A DNA stretch of 12,338 bases from assembly GCA_903953065.1 (NCBI GenBank), contig CAJBIG010000028.1:1-12338 (forward strand), read 5' to 3'. This DNA is from an uncultured Solirubrobacterales bacterium. Its GTDB lineage: Bacteria; Actinomycetota; Thermoleophilia; Solirubrobacterales; Solirubrobacteraceae. The notes below the pieces were generated by a model. That model was not told the origin of the DNA, ran no database searches, and worked only from the letters and a program-made list of their open reading frames with translations. Of this stretch, positions 5,971-11,691 are shown in pieces (positions within the stretch are counted from its first letter, which is position 1; each line of letters opens with the position of its first letter). Position numbers and translations under genes: made by a program.

Positions 5971-6705
5971 ATGACGCCGAGCGCCGCTGGAGTAGGAGTC
6001 CAACTTCACTACCTGAGCAGCGGTAAAGGGCCCGCTGTGCTGGTGATCCATGGCATCGGCGGCGGCGGCGAGATGCTCGCCGCCGAACTGGCGCCGCTGG
6101 CCGACAGCAGCAGCGTCGTCTCCTACGACCGCCGCGGATATGGCAAGAGCGAGGCGCCGGAGCCGTACCTGGCGACGACGGTGACCGAGCAGAGCGAGGA
6201 CGCAGCGGCGCTGCTGCTGGCGCTCGGCGCGGGCCCGGCGCTGCTCGTTGGCGTTGACTTTGGCGCGCTGATCGCGCTTGATCTCTGCCTGCGCCGGCCT
6301 GAACTGGTTTCCGCTGCGGTGCTCGCCGACCCACCCGTCTACTCGCTTGACGTCGAATCGACGCGCGAGCTGGCCGAGCAGCGCGGCGCGATCGAAGAGG
6401 CGCTGCTGGCGGGCAGCACCGATCAGGCGATCGAAGCGCTGCTCGGAGCCAACGCAGACGGCGACCTGCTGGCGAGCGCGCAGGCCAACAGCGGGGCCTG
6501 CTTTGCCGACTACGGTGGGCTCGCAAGTCTGGAGCTAACACACCGCCAGATGCGCGACTGCCGGCTTCCAATCAAAATCCTCTCGACGCCGAGCGCATCG
6601 GCGCCGTTGGCGCGGATCGCGGGCGAGCTTGACGGGCTGCTCGGCAACTCGGCGTTGATCGTGGGCGGCGACGTTGGCGCCGCGGCCGGGGCGCTGCTCG
6701 ATTGA
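5971..6705 (+). CDS. Alpha/beta-hydrolase-fold protein with Asp at the nucleophile position and no evident catalytic His
   Basis: A 244-residue cytoplasmic protein with the alpha/beta-hydrolase fold. Visible landmarks in order are VLVIHGIGGGG (23-33, oxyanion-loop HG), SYDRRGYGKSEAP (51-63, a very typical block after strand 4) and LLVGVDFGALIAL (91-103), the nucleophile elbow. The elbow is G-V-D-F-G, so Asp96 sits where Ser is usual. Asp nucleophiles occur in haloalkane dehalogenases and epoxide hydrolases. Near the C-terminus, where those enzymes need a His, the sequence is LIVGGDVGAAAG, with Asp234 in that place. The protein is also slightly short for the family. It may be a non-catalytic or altered member rather than a dehalogenase or hydrolase. 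There is no Shine-Dalgarno. The gene starts 15 bp from the divergent small gene and ends 28 bp before the next membrane-protein gene. Confidence 0.82.
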   Translation: MTPSAAGVGVQLHYLSSGKGPAVLVIHGIGGGGEMLAAELAPLADSSSVVSYDRRGYGKSEAPEPYLATTVTEQSEDAAALLLALGAGPALLVGVDFGALIALDLCLRRPELVSAAVLADPPVYSLDVESTRELAEQRGAIEEALLAGSTDQAIEALLGANADGDLLASAQANSGACFADYGGLASLELTHRQMRDCRLPIKILSTPSASAPLARIAGELDGLLGNSALIVGGDVGAAAGALLD

Positions 6706-6718
6706 ACCGCTTGGCGCG

Positions 6719-6724
6719 TAGACT
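6719..6724 (+). promoter_or_regulatory. Weak candidate -10 box for the six-TM protein gene
   Basis: TAGACT fits TANNNT but ends nine bases before the ATG at 6734, giving a leader of only about two or three bases. There is no purine-rich ribosome site in the gap. This is weaker than the six-base cases at 4694, 5962 and 7706. Confidence 0.3.
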
Positions 6725-6733
6725 TCCCCCTCG

Positions 6734-7690
6734 ATGAGTCCACTAATGCCCCAGAAGGCGCCCCCCGGCCCGCCGCAGGATCCAGAGATCACGCTTGCCT
6801 GGGAAGCGGCCAACCGCAAGCGCGCTGCTGCCTGCGCCTGGGGAGCGGGCCTACTGACAATCATTGGCGCGATGCTCTCCAGCATCGGGCTCTCGGGGCT
6901 GCCAACCTTCGACAGCGAAGCCGTAACGGCAACCGACGCAATCCGTGACCTGATCGCCGGCAACCCGATCCCGCCAGGGCGGATCGCGCTTCAGGCCGAA
7001 TGGCTGAGCAGCCGCCTGACGATGCCGATAATCGGCACGGTTCTCTACGGGATCGGTTCGCTGCTTATCTTCGGCGTCGTCGTCTTCCTTTTCAAAGCGA
7101 TCCGCGCGCGCAACCCGAGCTTTGGCCAACTGACGCTGGTCGCGGGGGCCTTTGGGGCGGTCGCCTTTGGTGTCGGCCGCACCGTTGCGCAGCTGAGCTA
7201 CTACTTCGGGATCGCCAGCTTCGACGGCGGCAACAACCTGCAGGCCACCGAAGCTTTAACCGGCGGCCCGTTCGTAGCTGGGCAGATCCTCTGGCAGCTC
7301 GGTGCTTTCGCGATCGGCTTCGCCTTCATCATGCTTGGCCTAAACGCCATGCGCGTTGGGCTGCTGACGCGCTTCATGGGCGTTTTGGGAATGATCGTCG
7401 GCGCAACCTTCATCCTGCCACTCGATCAGCAAGGCGTTCTGCGCGCCTTCTGGCTGGCGACGGTCGGCTTCATCTTCATCCTGCGCTGGCCCGGTGGACG
7501 AATTCCGCCAGCTTGGCTTAGCGGCAAGCCGGAGCCGTGGCCGAGCATGGCCGCTGCACGGGCACAGAAGGCGTCCGGCGAGCCGCCTGCATCAGCCCCT
7601 GCTCCGACGCTGCCACCCGCTGCCAGCAACGGCAGCGGCGACGCCGATAGCGCCGGGCAGCTGCGCAAGAAGCGCAAGCGCAAGCAGTAG
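6734..7690 (+). CDS. Six-TM membrane protein of unknown function with Pro/Ala linker and basic tail
   Basis: A 318-residue protein I cannot assign to a named family. It starts with a short Pro-rich cytoplasmic stretch (residues 1-30). Hydrophobic segments follow near 33-53, 97-120, 132-150, 180-202, 212-229 and 235-250. Between segments 1 and 2 lies a roughly 40-residue polar loop, and between segments 3 and 4 a loop containing SFDGGNNLQ. After the last helix there is RWPGGRIPPAW, then a low-complexity Pro/Ala/Ser linker (about 275-305) ending in RKKRKRKQ. This very basic tail probably lies in the cytoplasm and could touch lipid headgroups or nucleic acid. ATG 6734 was chosen; ATG 6746 is an in-frame alternative. 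It has the same orientation as its neighbours, with gaps of 28 and 27 bp. No transporter or enzyme motif is visible. Confidence 0.8.
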   Translation: MSPLMPQKAPPGPPQDPEITLAWEAANRKRAAACAWGAGLLTIIGAMLSSIGLSGLPTFDSEAVTATDAIRDLIAGNPIPPGRIALQAEWLSSRLTMPIIGTVLYGIGSLLIFGVVVFLFKAIRARNPSFGQLTLVAGAFGAVAFGVGRTVAQLSYYFGIASFDGGNNLQATEALTGGPFVAGQILWQLGAFAIGFAFIMLGLNAMRVGLLTRFMGVLGMIVGATFILPLDQQGVLRAFWLATVGFIFILRWPGGRIPPAWLSGKPEPWPSMAAARAQKASGEPPASAPAPTLPPAASNGSGDADSAGQLRKKRKRKQ

Positions 7691-7705
7691 CCGCGTTTGC
7701 TCGGC

Positions 7706-7711
7706 TAATCT
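7706..7711 (+). promoter_or_regulatory. Candidate leaderless -10 box for the short-chain dehydrogenase gene
   Basis: TAATCT fits TANNNT and ends six bases (GGAGCA) before the ATG at 7718. The GGAG in that spacer is only two bases from the ATG, too close to serve as a normal Shine-Dalgarno, so leaderless initiation fits better. No -35 box is seen. Confidence 0.5.
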
Positions 7712-7717
7712 GGAGCA

Positions 7718-8515
7718 ATGGCTCTAGAAACCGCTTCCGCTTCAACCACAGTCCTGATCACCGGCGCCTCGTCGGGCATCGGCTCCGAGATGGCCCGCGA
7801 GCTCGCTTCGCGCGGGCACAGCGTCACGCTGGTCGCGCGCCGTGCAGACCGGCTTGAAGAGCTCGCCGCCGAGCTGGCCGAAAGGCACAAGATCACCGCA
7901 ACCGTGATCCCTTGCGATCTCGGCGACCCGATCGCCCGCGCCGAACTGATCGAGGGCCTGCGCGCGGGTCCTGCTCTGGCCGGGCTGTGCAACAACGCCG
8001 GTTACGGCATCAGCGGGAAGCTCGCAAGCAACGACGCGGACCGCGAGCGGCAGATGATCGAACTGAACGTTGTAGCCGTCCACGACCTCACCATTCGCGT
8101 TCTACCAGGGATGATCGAGCGCGGCACCGGAGCGATTCTCAACGTCGCCTCTACCGCCGCCTTCCAGCCGCTGCCCGGGTTCGCCAGCTATGCGGCAACG
8201 AAGGCCTTCGTGCTCTCGTTCTCGGAAGCATTGAACGCCGAGCTTTCAGGCAGCGGCGTAAGCTGCTCAGCGCTCTGCCCCGGCCCGGTCAAGACCGAAT
8301 TCGCGAGCGTCGCCGGCAGCACGATGATGGAGGATTCGCTTCCCGACTTCACGCTCGTCTCAGCCGAAGAGGTTGCCCGCCAAGCGATCGACGCGATGGA
8401 GAGCGGCAGCCGAACGGCAATTCCGGGGATGGCGAACCAAGTTCAGGCGCTGCTCGGCAGGATTGCCCCGCGCTCGCTGGTGCTGCCACTTGCGGGCAGA
8501 ATCAGCGGCAAGTAG
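7718..8515 (+). CDS. Short-chain dehydrogenase/reductase (classical SDR)
   Basis: A 265-residue NAD(P)-dependent oxidoreductase with a Rossmann fold. The full set of classical SDR motifs is present: the cofactor loop TGASSGIG (15-22), the acidic CDLGD after strand 3 (66-70), NNAG (92-95), and the catalytic tetrad Asn117, Ser145, Tyr158 and Lys162 (YAATK). PGPVKTEF follows the active site. The basic residues after strand 2 (VARRADR, 39-45) suggest NADP(H) preference. The length and the LVARRADRLEELA stretch resemble the broad DltE/YqjQ-like branch, where substrates are mostly unknown. The last ~30 residues (LLGRIAPRSLVLPLAGRISGK) are hydrophobic and basic and may associate with the membrane. 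It starts at ATG behind a TANNNT box with no usable ribosome site. It ends seven bases from the stop of the convergent thyX-like gene. Confidence 0.92.
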   Translation: MALETASASTTVLITGASSGIGSEMARELASRGHSVTLVARRADRLEELAAELAERHKITATVIPCDLGDPIARAELIEGLRAGPALAGLCNNAGYGISGKLASNDADRERQMIELNVVAVHDLTIRVLPGMIERGTGAILNVASTAAFQPLPGFASYAATKAFVLSFSEALNAELSGSGVSCSALCPGPVKTEFASVAGSTMMEDSLPDFTLVSAEEVARQAIDAMESGSRTAIPGMANQVQALLGRIAPRSLVLPLAGRISGK

Positions 8516-8532
8516 CGCTCGGTTAGCCGCTG
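8503..8532. terminator. Candidate hairpin spanning both stops of convergent SDR and thyX-like genes
   Basis: CAGCGGC (8503-8509) pairs with GCCGCTG (8526-8532), a 7-bp stem with a 16-nt loop containing both stop codons and the palindrome AGCGCT. There is no T-tract. The long loop makes this the weakest of the three convergent hairpins. Confidence 0.25.
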
Positions 8533-10100
8533 CGCGCTTCGGTGCGCATCTCGCTGAGGATCCGCTCCAGCCGCGGCTCTGCCTGATCATCGACGTGGAC
8601 CATCGCCGCTGCGACGGCAGGATGGTGCTGTGCTATCGCGCGCTGCATTTCGTGGGCCACGGCGCGGTAGCTTGGGTGCCCTTCACGGCCCGAGCGCAGC
8701 TCGATTAGCTGCATCGCTTCGCGCGCGTTGCAGTCGAGGATGAAGCGGATCCGATACCCAAGGCAGAGCGCGTAAGGCGCTGAGTCACCCTGGCCTCCGT
8801 CGGCAAGGCGCTGGTACTCGGCGGCCGACGCCTCGAGGCCGCGCTTGTAATCGTCGGCGACGCCGGCCTGCTCAAGCTCGTCCGGCACGCCGGCGCCAAG
8901 CTCGGGGCCCAGCGTCTGCCACTGCACTGTCAGCATCCGGTGGCGCTGCAGGTCACGGAAGGCGCCGTAGTCGGCGACGATCTCAAAGCGATAGCGGACG
9001 GCCTCAAAGCCGCGGCCGGGGCGATGGCGGCGGTTGGTGCGGTCGCCGACGAAGTCGCTCAGCATCGCCGCCCGCTCTTCACCGCTGAGCCGCTCGACGG
9101 CGCCGCGGATCGACGCCTCGCTAGCGCGCGACTGCTCGAAGACCAGCGCGCAGAGAAGATCCTCTTCAGTGCCGTCGACGTGAGTGAGCTTCACCGACGG
9201 CCCGCCATCGGCGTCGTCTCCCCCGCTCAGTTCCAGCCGCTTCGCCCACTCGTGGCCGGCTGCGCTGCGCTGCTCGAGGTAGCCGATCCATTCGCCGCCG
9301 CGGTCGGCGCGCTCAACGCGCGAGACGAAGCTCGGCATCACCTGCTTGAGCGTCGCCAGCAGCATCTGGCCATAGTCGCGCGCCTCGGGCAGTGGATGGG
9401 CCAGCAGGTGGAGGATCAGCTGCTCGTAGGTTTGGCCGGAGGCGAAAATTCCCATGTGCGAGAGCGAGCTGGCCGGCAACAAGCCGCGCAGCAGATCGAG
9501 CGCCTTCGCTTCGATCGCACGCGCGTGAGCGCCCTCAGAGACCCCGTCGGCGGCCGGGAACTGCTCGGCGGCCCAGGCTGAGACGGCGGGAATGGCGGCT
9601 GAGTAGGTACTAAAGAGGCTGTCCATCGTCTGCTCGTACTGCGCTCCGAGCGCAGCGTCGCGGTAGTAGCGGTAGCCGAGCTGCGGAACCTCGCCGTCGT
9701 AACGGATGTAGCGCGTTGATTGCTCGAGGTAGGAGGCAAGCCGTGGCCGCTGAAGAATCTTCGTGAGTACGTTCGAGACCCATTCACAGGCGACGTGCGC
9801 GCCGCCGAGCTGAGCAACCGAATCGTCACCGTAGCCAAGGAAGATCCTGTCGTAGAGCTCCGAGGCACGTTTGCCTTCATCGCGTTCCCAGTCGCCACCG
9901 CTTTCGGGCAGCGACTCGGCGAACTCGTCAAGGAAGAGGCGGCGGAGCGTGCCGTCGTAGCGCGAATAACGGGCGAAGAGCGCACCCTTCACCGTTTCAG
10001 GCAGGTTGACAAGCGCAAAGACAGGCTCGTCGAGGTTCGTGAAGTGTGGCTCCAGGCGGGCCGCTTCGGCCGGGGTGAAGCTCTCGATCGGGTAGTCCAC
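8523..10100 (-). CDS. Tandem ThyX-like protein (FAD-dependent thymidylate synthase family, double domain)
   Basis: A 525-residue protein, about twice a normal ThyX. ThyX makes dTMP from dUMP with FAD, NADPH and methylene-tetrahydrofolate. Two homologous halves are visible. The N-half (about 25-260) has GDDSVAQLG (91-99), then RPRLASYLEQS (118-128), the place of the ThyX signature RHRx7S with His replaced by Pro, and then LLPASSLSHMGIFASGQTYE. The C-half (about 355-500) has RHRMLTVQWQT (386-396), which keeps RHR but ends in Thr instead of Ser. It is followed by the family's NAR (458-460) and ELR (467-469). Residues 262-350 are a linker. Such double proteins exist in Actinobacteria, but whether this one makes dTMP is not shown. 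It starts at GTG; the DEPVFALVNLPETVKG block soon after supports this. No ribosome site is seen. A 20-bp palindrome lies just upstream. Confidence 0.85.
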   Translation of the reverse strand: MDYPIESFTPAEAARLEPHFTNLDEPVFALVNLPETVKGALFARYSRYDGTLRRLFLDEFAESLPESGGDWERDEGKRASELYDRIFLGYGDDSVAQLGGAHVACEWVSNVLTKILQRPRLASYLEQSTRYIRYDGEVPQLGYRYYRDAALGAQYEQTMDSLFSTYSAAIPAVSAWAAEQFPAADGVSEGAHARAIEAKALDLLRGLLPASSLSHMGIFASGQTYEQLILHLLAHPLPEARDYGQMLLATLKQVMPSFVSRVERADRGGEWIGYLEQRSAAGHEWAKRLELSGGDDADGGPSVKLTHVDGTEEDLLCALVFEQSRASEASIRGAVERLSGEERAAMLSDFVGDRTNRRHRPGRGFEAVRYRFEIVADYGAFRDLQRHRMLTVQWQTLGPELGAGVPDELEQAGVADDYKRGLEASAAEYQRLADGGQGDSAPYALCLGYRIRFILDCNAREAMQLIELRSGREGHPSYRAVAHEMQRAIAQHHPAVAAAMVHVDDQAEPRLERILSEMRTEARSG

Positions 10101-10110
10101 GGGGAGCCGA

Positions 10111-10116
10111 ACCGTA
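10111..10116 (-). promoter_or_regulatory. Weak candidate -10 box for the thyX-like gene
   Basis: On the minus strand TACGGT fits TANNNT and is followed by ten bases to the GTG at 10100, which would leave a leader of only a few bases. It directly abuts the 20-bp palindrome, sharing one base. No -35 hexamer is recognisable. Confidence 0.3.
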
Positions 10117-10135
10117 GCGCGCCGATCGGCGCGCT
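10116..10135. promoter_or_regulatory. Perfect 20-bp palindrome between nuoN and the thyX-like gene
   Basis: AGCGCGCCGATCGGCGCGCT equals its own reverse complement over all 20 bases. It lies 14 bp after the nuoN stop and 15 bp before the thyX-like start, immediately upstream of a possible -10. As RNA it folds into an 8-bp GC stem with a GAUC loop, which could end the nuo transcript, though no T-tract follows. As DNA it could be an operator. The sequence alone does not decide. Confidence 0.7.
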
Positions 10136-10149
10136 CGGGCTGCGCCGCC

Positions 10150-11691
10150 TTAGCTCAGGCCGAGGCCACGAGCGGCGTCGGCGACAAGATTGAAGACCGG
10201 CTGGGGAATGATGCCGAAGACCAGCACAGCTGCCGCGAGCACTACACCTACGAGCGTCAGCTCCCAGCCGGCGCGGCCGGTGGCGGCGTCGGCCTCAGGC
10301 GCGCCCCCGGCAAGCACCGGAACGCCGCTAGCAGCGTCGGTACCCGGCTGCGTCTCACCGCGCCAGATCGTTGCCACGACAGGCAGGTAGTAGGCCAGCG
10401 AGATCACTGAAAGGACGACGAGCACGGCAACCAGCCAGGCGTAGTCGCCTGCGGCGGCGGCCTCAACGAGGCGCAGCTTGCCCATGAACCCGGCCGTCGC
10501 GGGGATGCCGGCGAGGCTCAGCATCGCCATCGTCATGACGACAGCCAGCACGGGGCGCTCAGTGCCAAGCCCACGCATAGCCGAGATCTTGTCGCCCTCT
10601 GCCGTCTCACGCTCGCGCGCGATCACGACCGTGAATGCGGCGAGGTTGCCGAGGCTGTAGAGCACGAGATAGGCGCAGATTGCCTGCACGCCAAGGTCGG
10701 TTACGAGCACGAAGCCGACGAGGATGTAGCCGGCCTGGGCGATCGACGAGTAGGCGAGCATCCGCTTCATCGACTCTTGGCGCAGTGCGCCGACGTTGCC
10801 GACGACCATCGTGATCAGAGCAATCGCAACCCAGATCGGCTGCCAAGCGTCGACGGCCGGGCGCACGGCAACGTCAAAGAGGCGGATGATCGCGCCGAAG
10901 GCGGCGGCCTTCGTCGCAACCGACATGAAGGCGGTGACCGGTGTTGGCGCGCCCTCGTAGACGTCGGGCGTCCACTGGTGGAAGGGAGCCAGCGAGGCCT
11001 TGAAGGCAAAGCCAACGGTGCACATCGCGACACCGGTCAGGAAGAGCGGATCGGATGCCAGATTGCTCGCCTCAATCGCTGCCGCGATCGCGTTGTAGCC
11101 GGTCTGGCCGGTTGCGCCGTAGAGCAGCGCGAATCCGTAAAGAACGGTCGCCGAACCGACCGAACCGATGATCAAGTACTTAAGGCCCGATTCCAGCGAG
11201 CGCTCCTCGCGAACGCGTGCCGCGCAGAGGATGTACAGCGGTAGCGAGAGCAGCTCAAGGCCAACGAAAGTCGTGACCAGATCACGCGAAGCAACGAGCA
11301 CAAACATGCCGGCCGAGCCGAGCAGCATCAGCGAGAAGAATTCGCCGTGCGCAATCTCTTCGGCTGCCTGATCACGCCAAGCCAGCAGCGTTGCGACGAC
11401 GCCGCCGCCGCAGATCACGAGCATCAAGATCAGCGTCAGCGGGTCAAGCTGCAGCGCGCCCTCGATCAGCACGATCGACTGGCCCCAGAGCGAGATCACG
11501 GCAGCGATCGCGGCGCCGAACGTCGCGAGGCTGATCAACGGCACGACCTGAGTGCGAATCGCGCGCGGGCCGGCGAGCCCAACGATCAACGCGATAATCG
11601 CGCCGCCTAGCAGCACCAGCAGGGGTGAAAGCCCGGCCCAATCGATGTTCGGCGCAGTCGGCACGGCTGCCGCCAGAGGGAAGCTGATCAC
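10150..11691 (-). CDS. nuoN: NADH-quinone oxidoreductase subunit N
   Basis: One of the three antiporter-like membrane subunits of respiratory complex I, which moves protons across the cytoplasmic membrane as NADH is oxidised and quinone reduced. At 513 residues with about 14 hydrophobic segments it has a normal length. The conserved charged chain is visible: Glu146 in VGLELLSLPLYIL, Lys171 in GLKYLIIG, Lys231 in GFAFKASLAPFHQWTPDVYEG, Lys261 in VATKAAAFGA, and Lys309 in ESMKRMLAYSS. The GTG start overlaps the nuoM TGA in GTGA, and AGGGGG lies four bases upstream, so translation is probably coupled. It is the last gene of the nuo operon, ending in TAA. The 20-bp palindrome follows. A loop near 442-470 is Gly/Ala/Asp-rich and poorly conserved. 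Confidence 0.96.
   Translation of the reverse strand: MISFPLAAAVPTAPNIDWAGLSPLLVLLGGAIIALIVGLAGPRAIRTQVVPLISLATFGAAIAAVISLWGQSIVLIEGALQLDPLTLILMLVICGGGVVATLLAWRDQAAEEIAHGEFFSLMLLGSAGMFVLVASRDLVTTFVGLELLSLPLYILCAARVREERSLESGLKYLIIGSVGSATVLYGFALLYGATGQTGYNAIAAAIEASNLASDPLFLTGVAMCTVGFAFKASLAPFHQWTPDVYEGAPTPVTAFMSVATKAAAFGAIIRLFDVAVRPAVDAWQPIWVAIALITMVVGNVGALRQESMKRMLAYSSIAQAGYILVGFVLVTDLGVQAICAYLVLYSLGNLAAFTVVIARERETAEGDKISAMRGLGTERPVLAVVMTMAMLSLAGIPATAGFMGKLRLVEAAAAGDYAWLVAVLVVLSVISLAYYLPVVATIWRGETQPGTDAASGVPVLAGGAPEADAATGRAGWELTLVGVVLAAAVLVFGIIPQPVFNLVADAARGLGLS

Noticed and set aside
6241..6282. Calling the alpha/beta hydrolase a haloalkane dehalogenase or epoxide hydrolase from its Asp elbow
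   Set aside because: The supporting catalytic His and the usual Trp or Tyr halide or epoxide ligands are not evident, so a specific enzyme name is not justified.
7712..7715. GGAG before the SDR start as a Shine-Dalgarno
   Set aside because: Only two bases separate it from the ATG, too short for normal ribosome binding; the TANNNT box explains the start better.
8940..9581. Long plus-strand open frame opposite the thyX-like gene
   Set aside because: It lies wholly antisense to a gene with clear family motifs and shows no motif of its own; long shadow frames are expected at this GC content.
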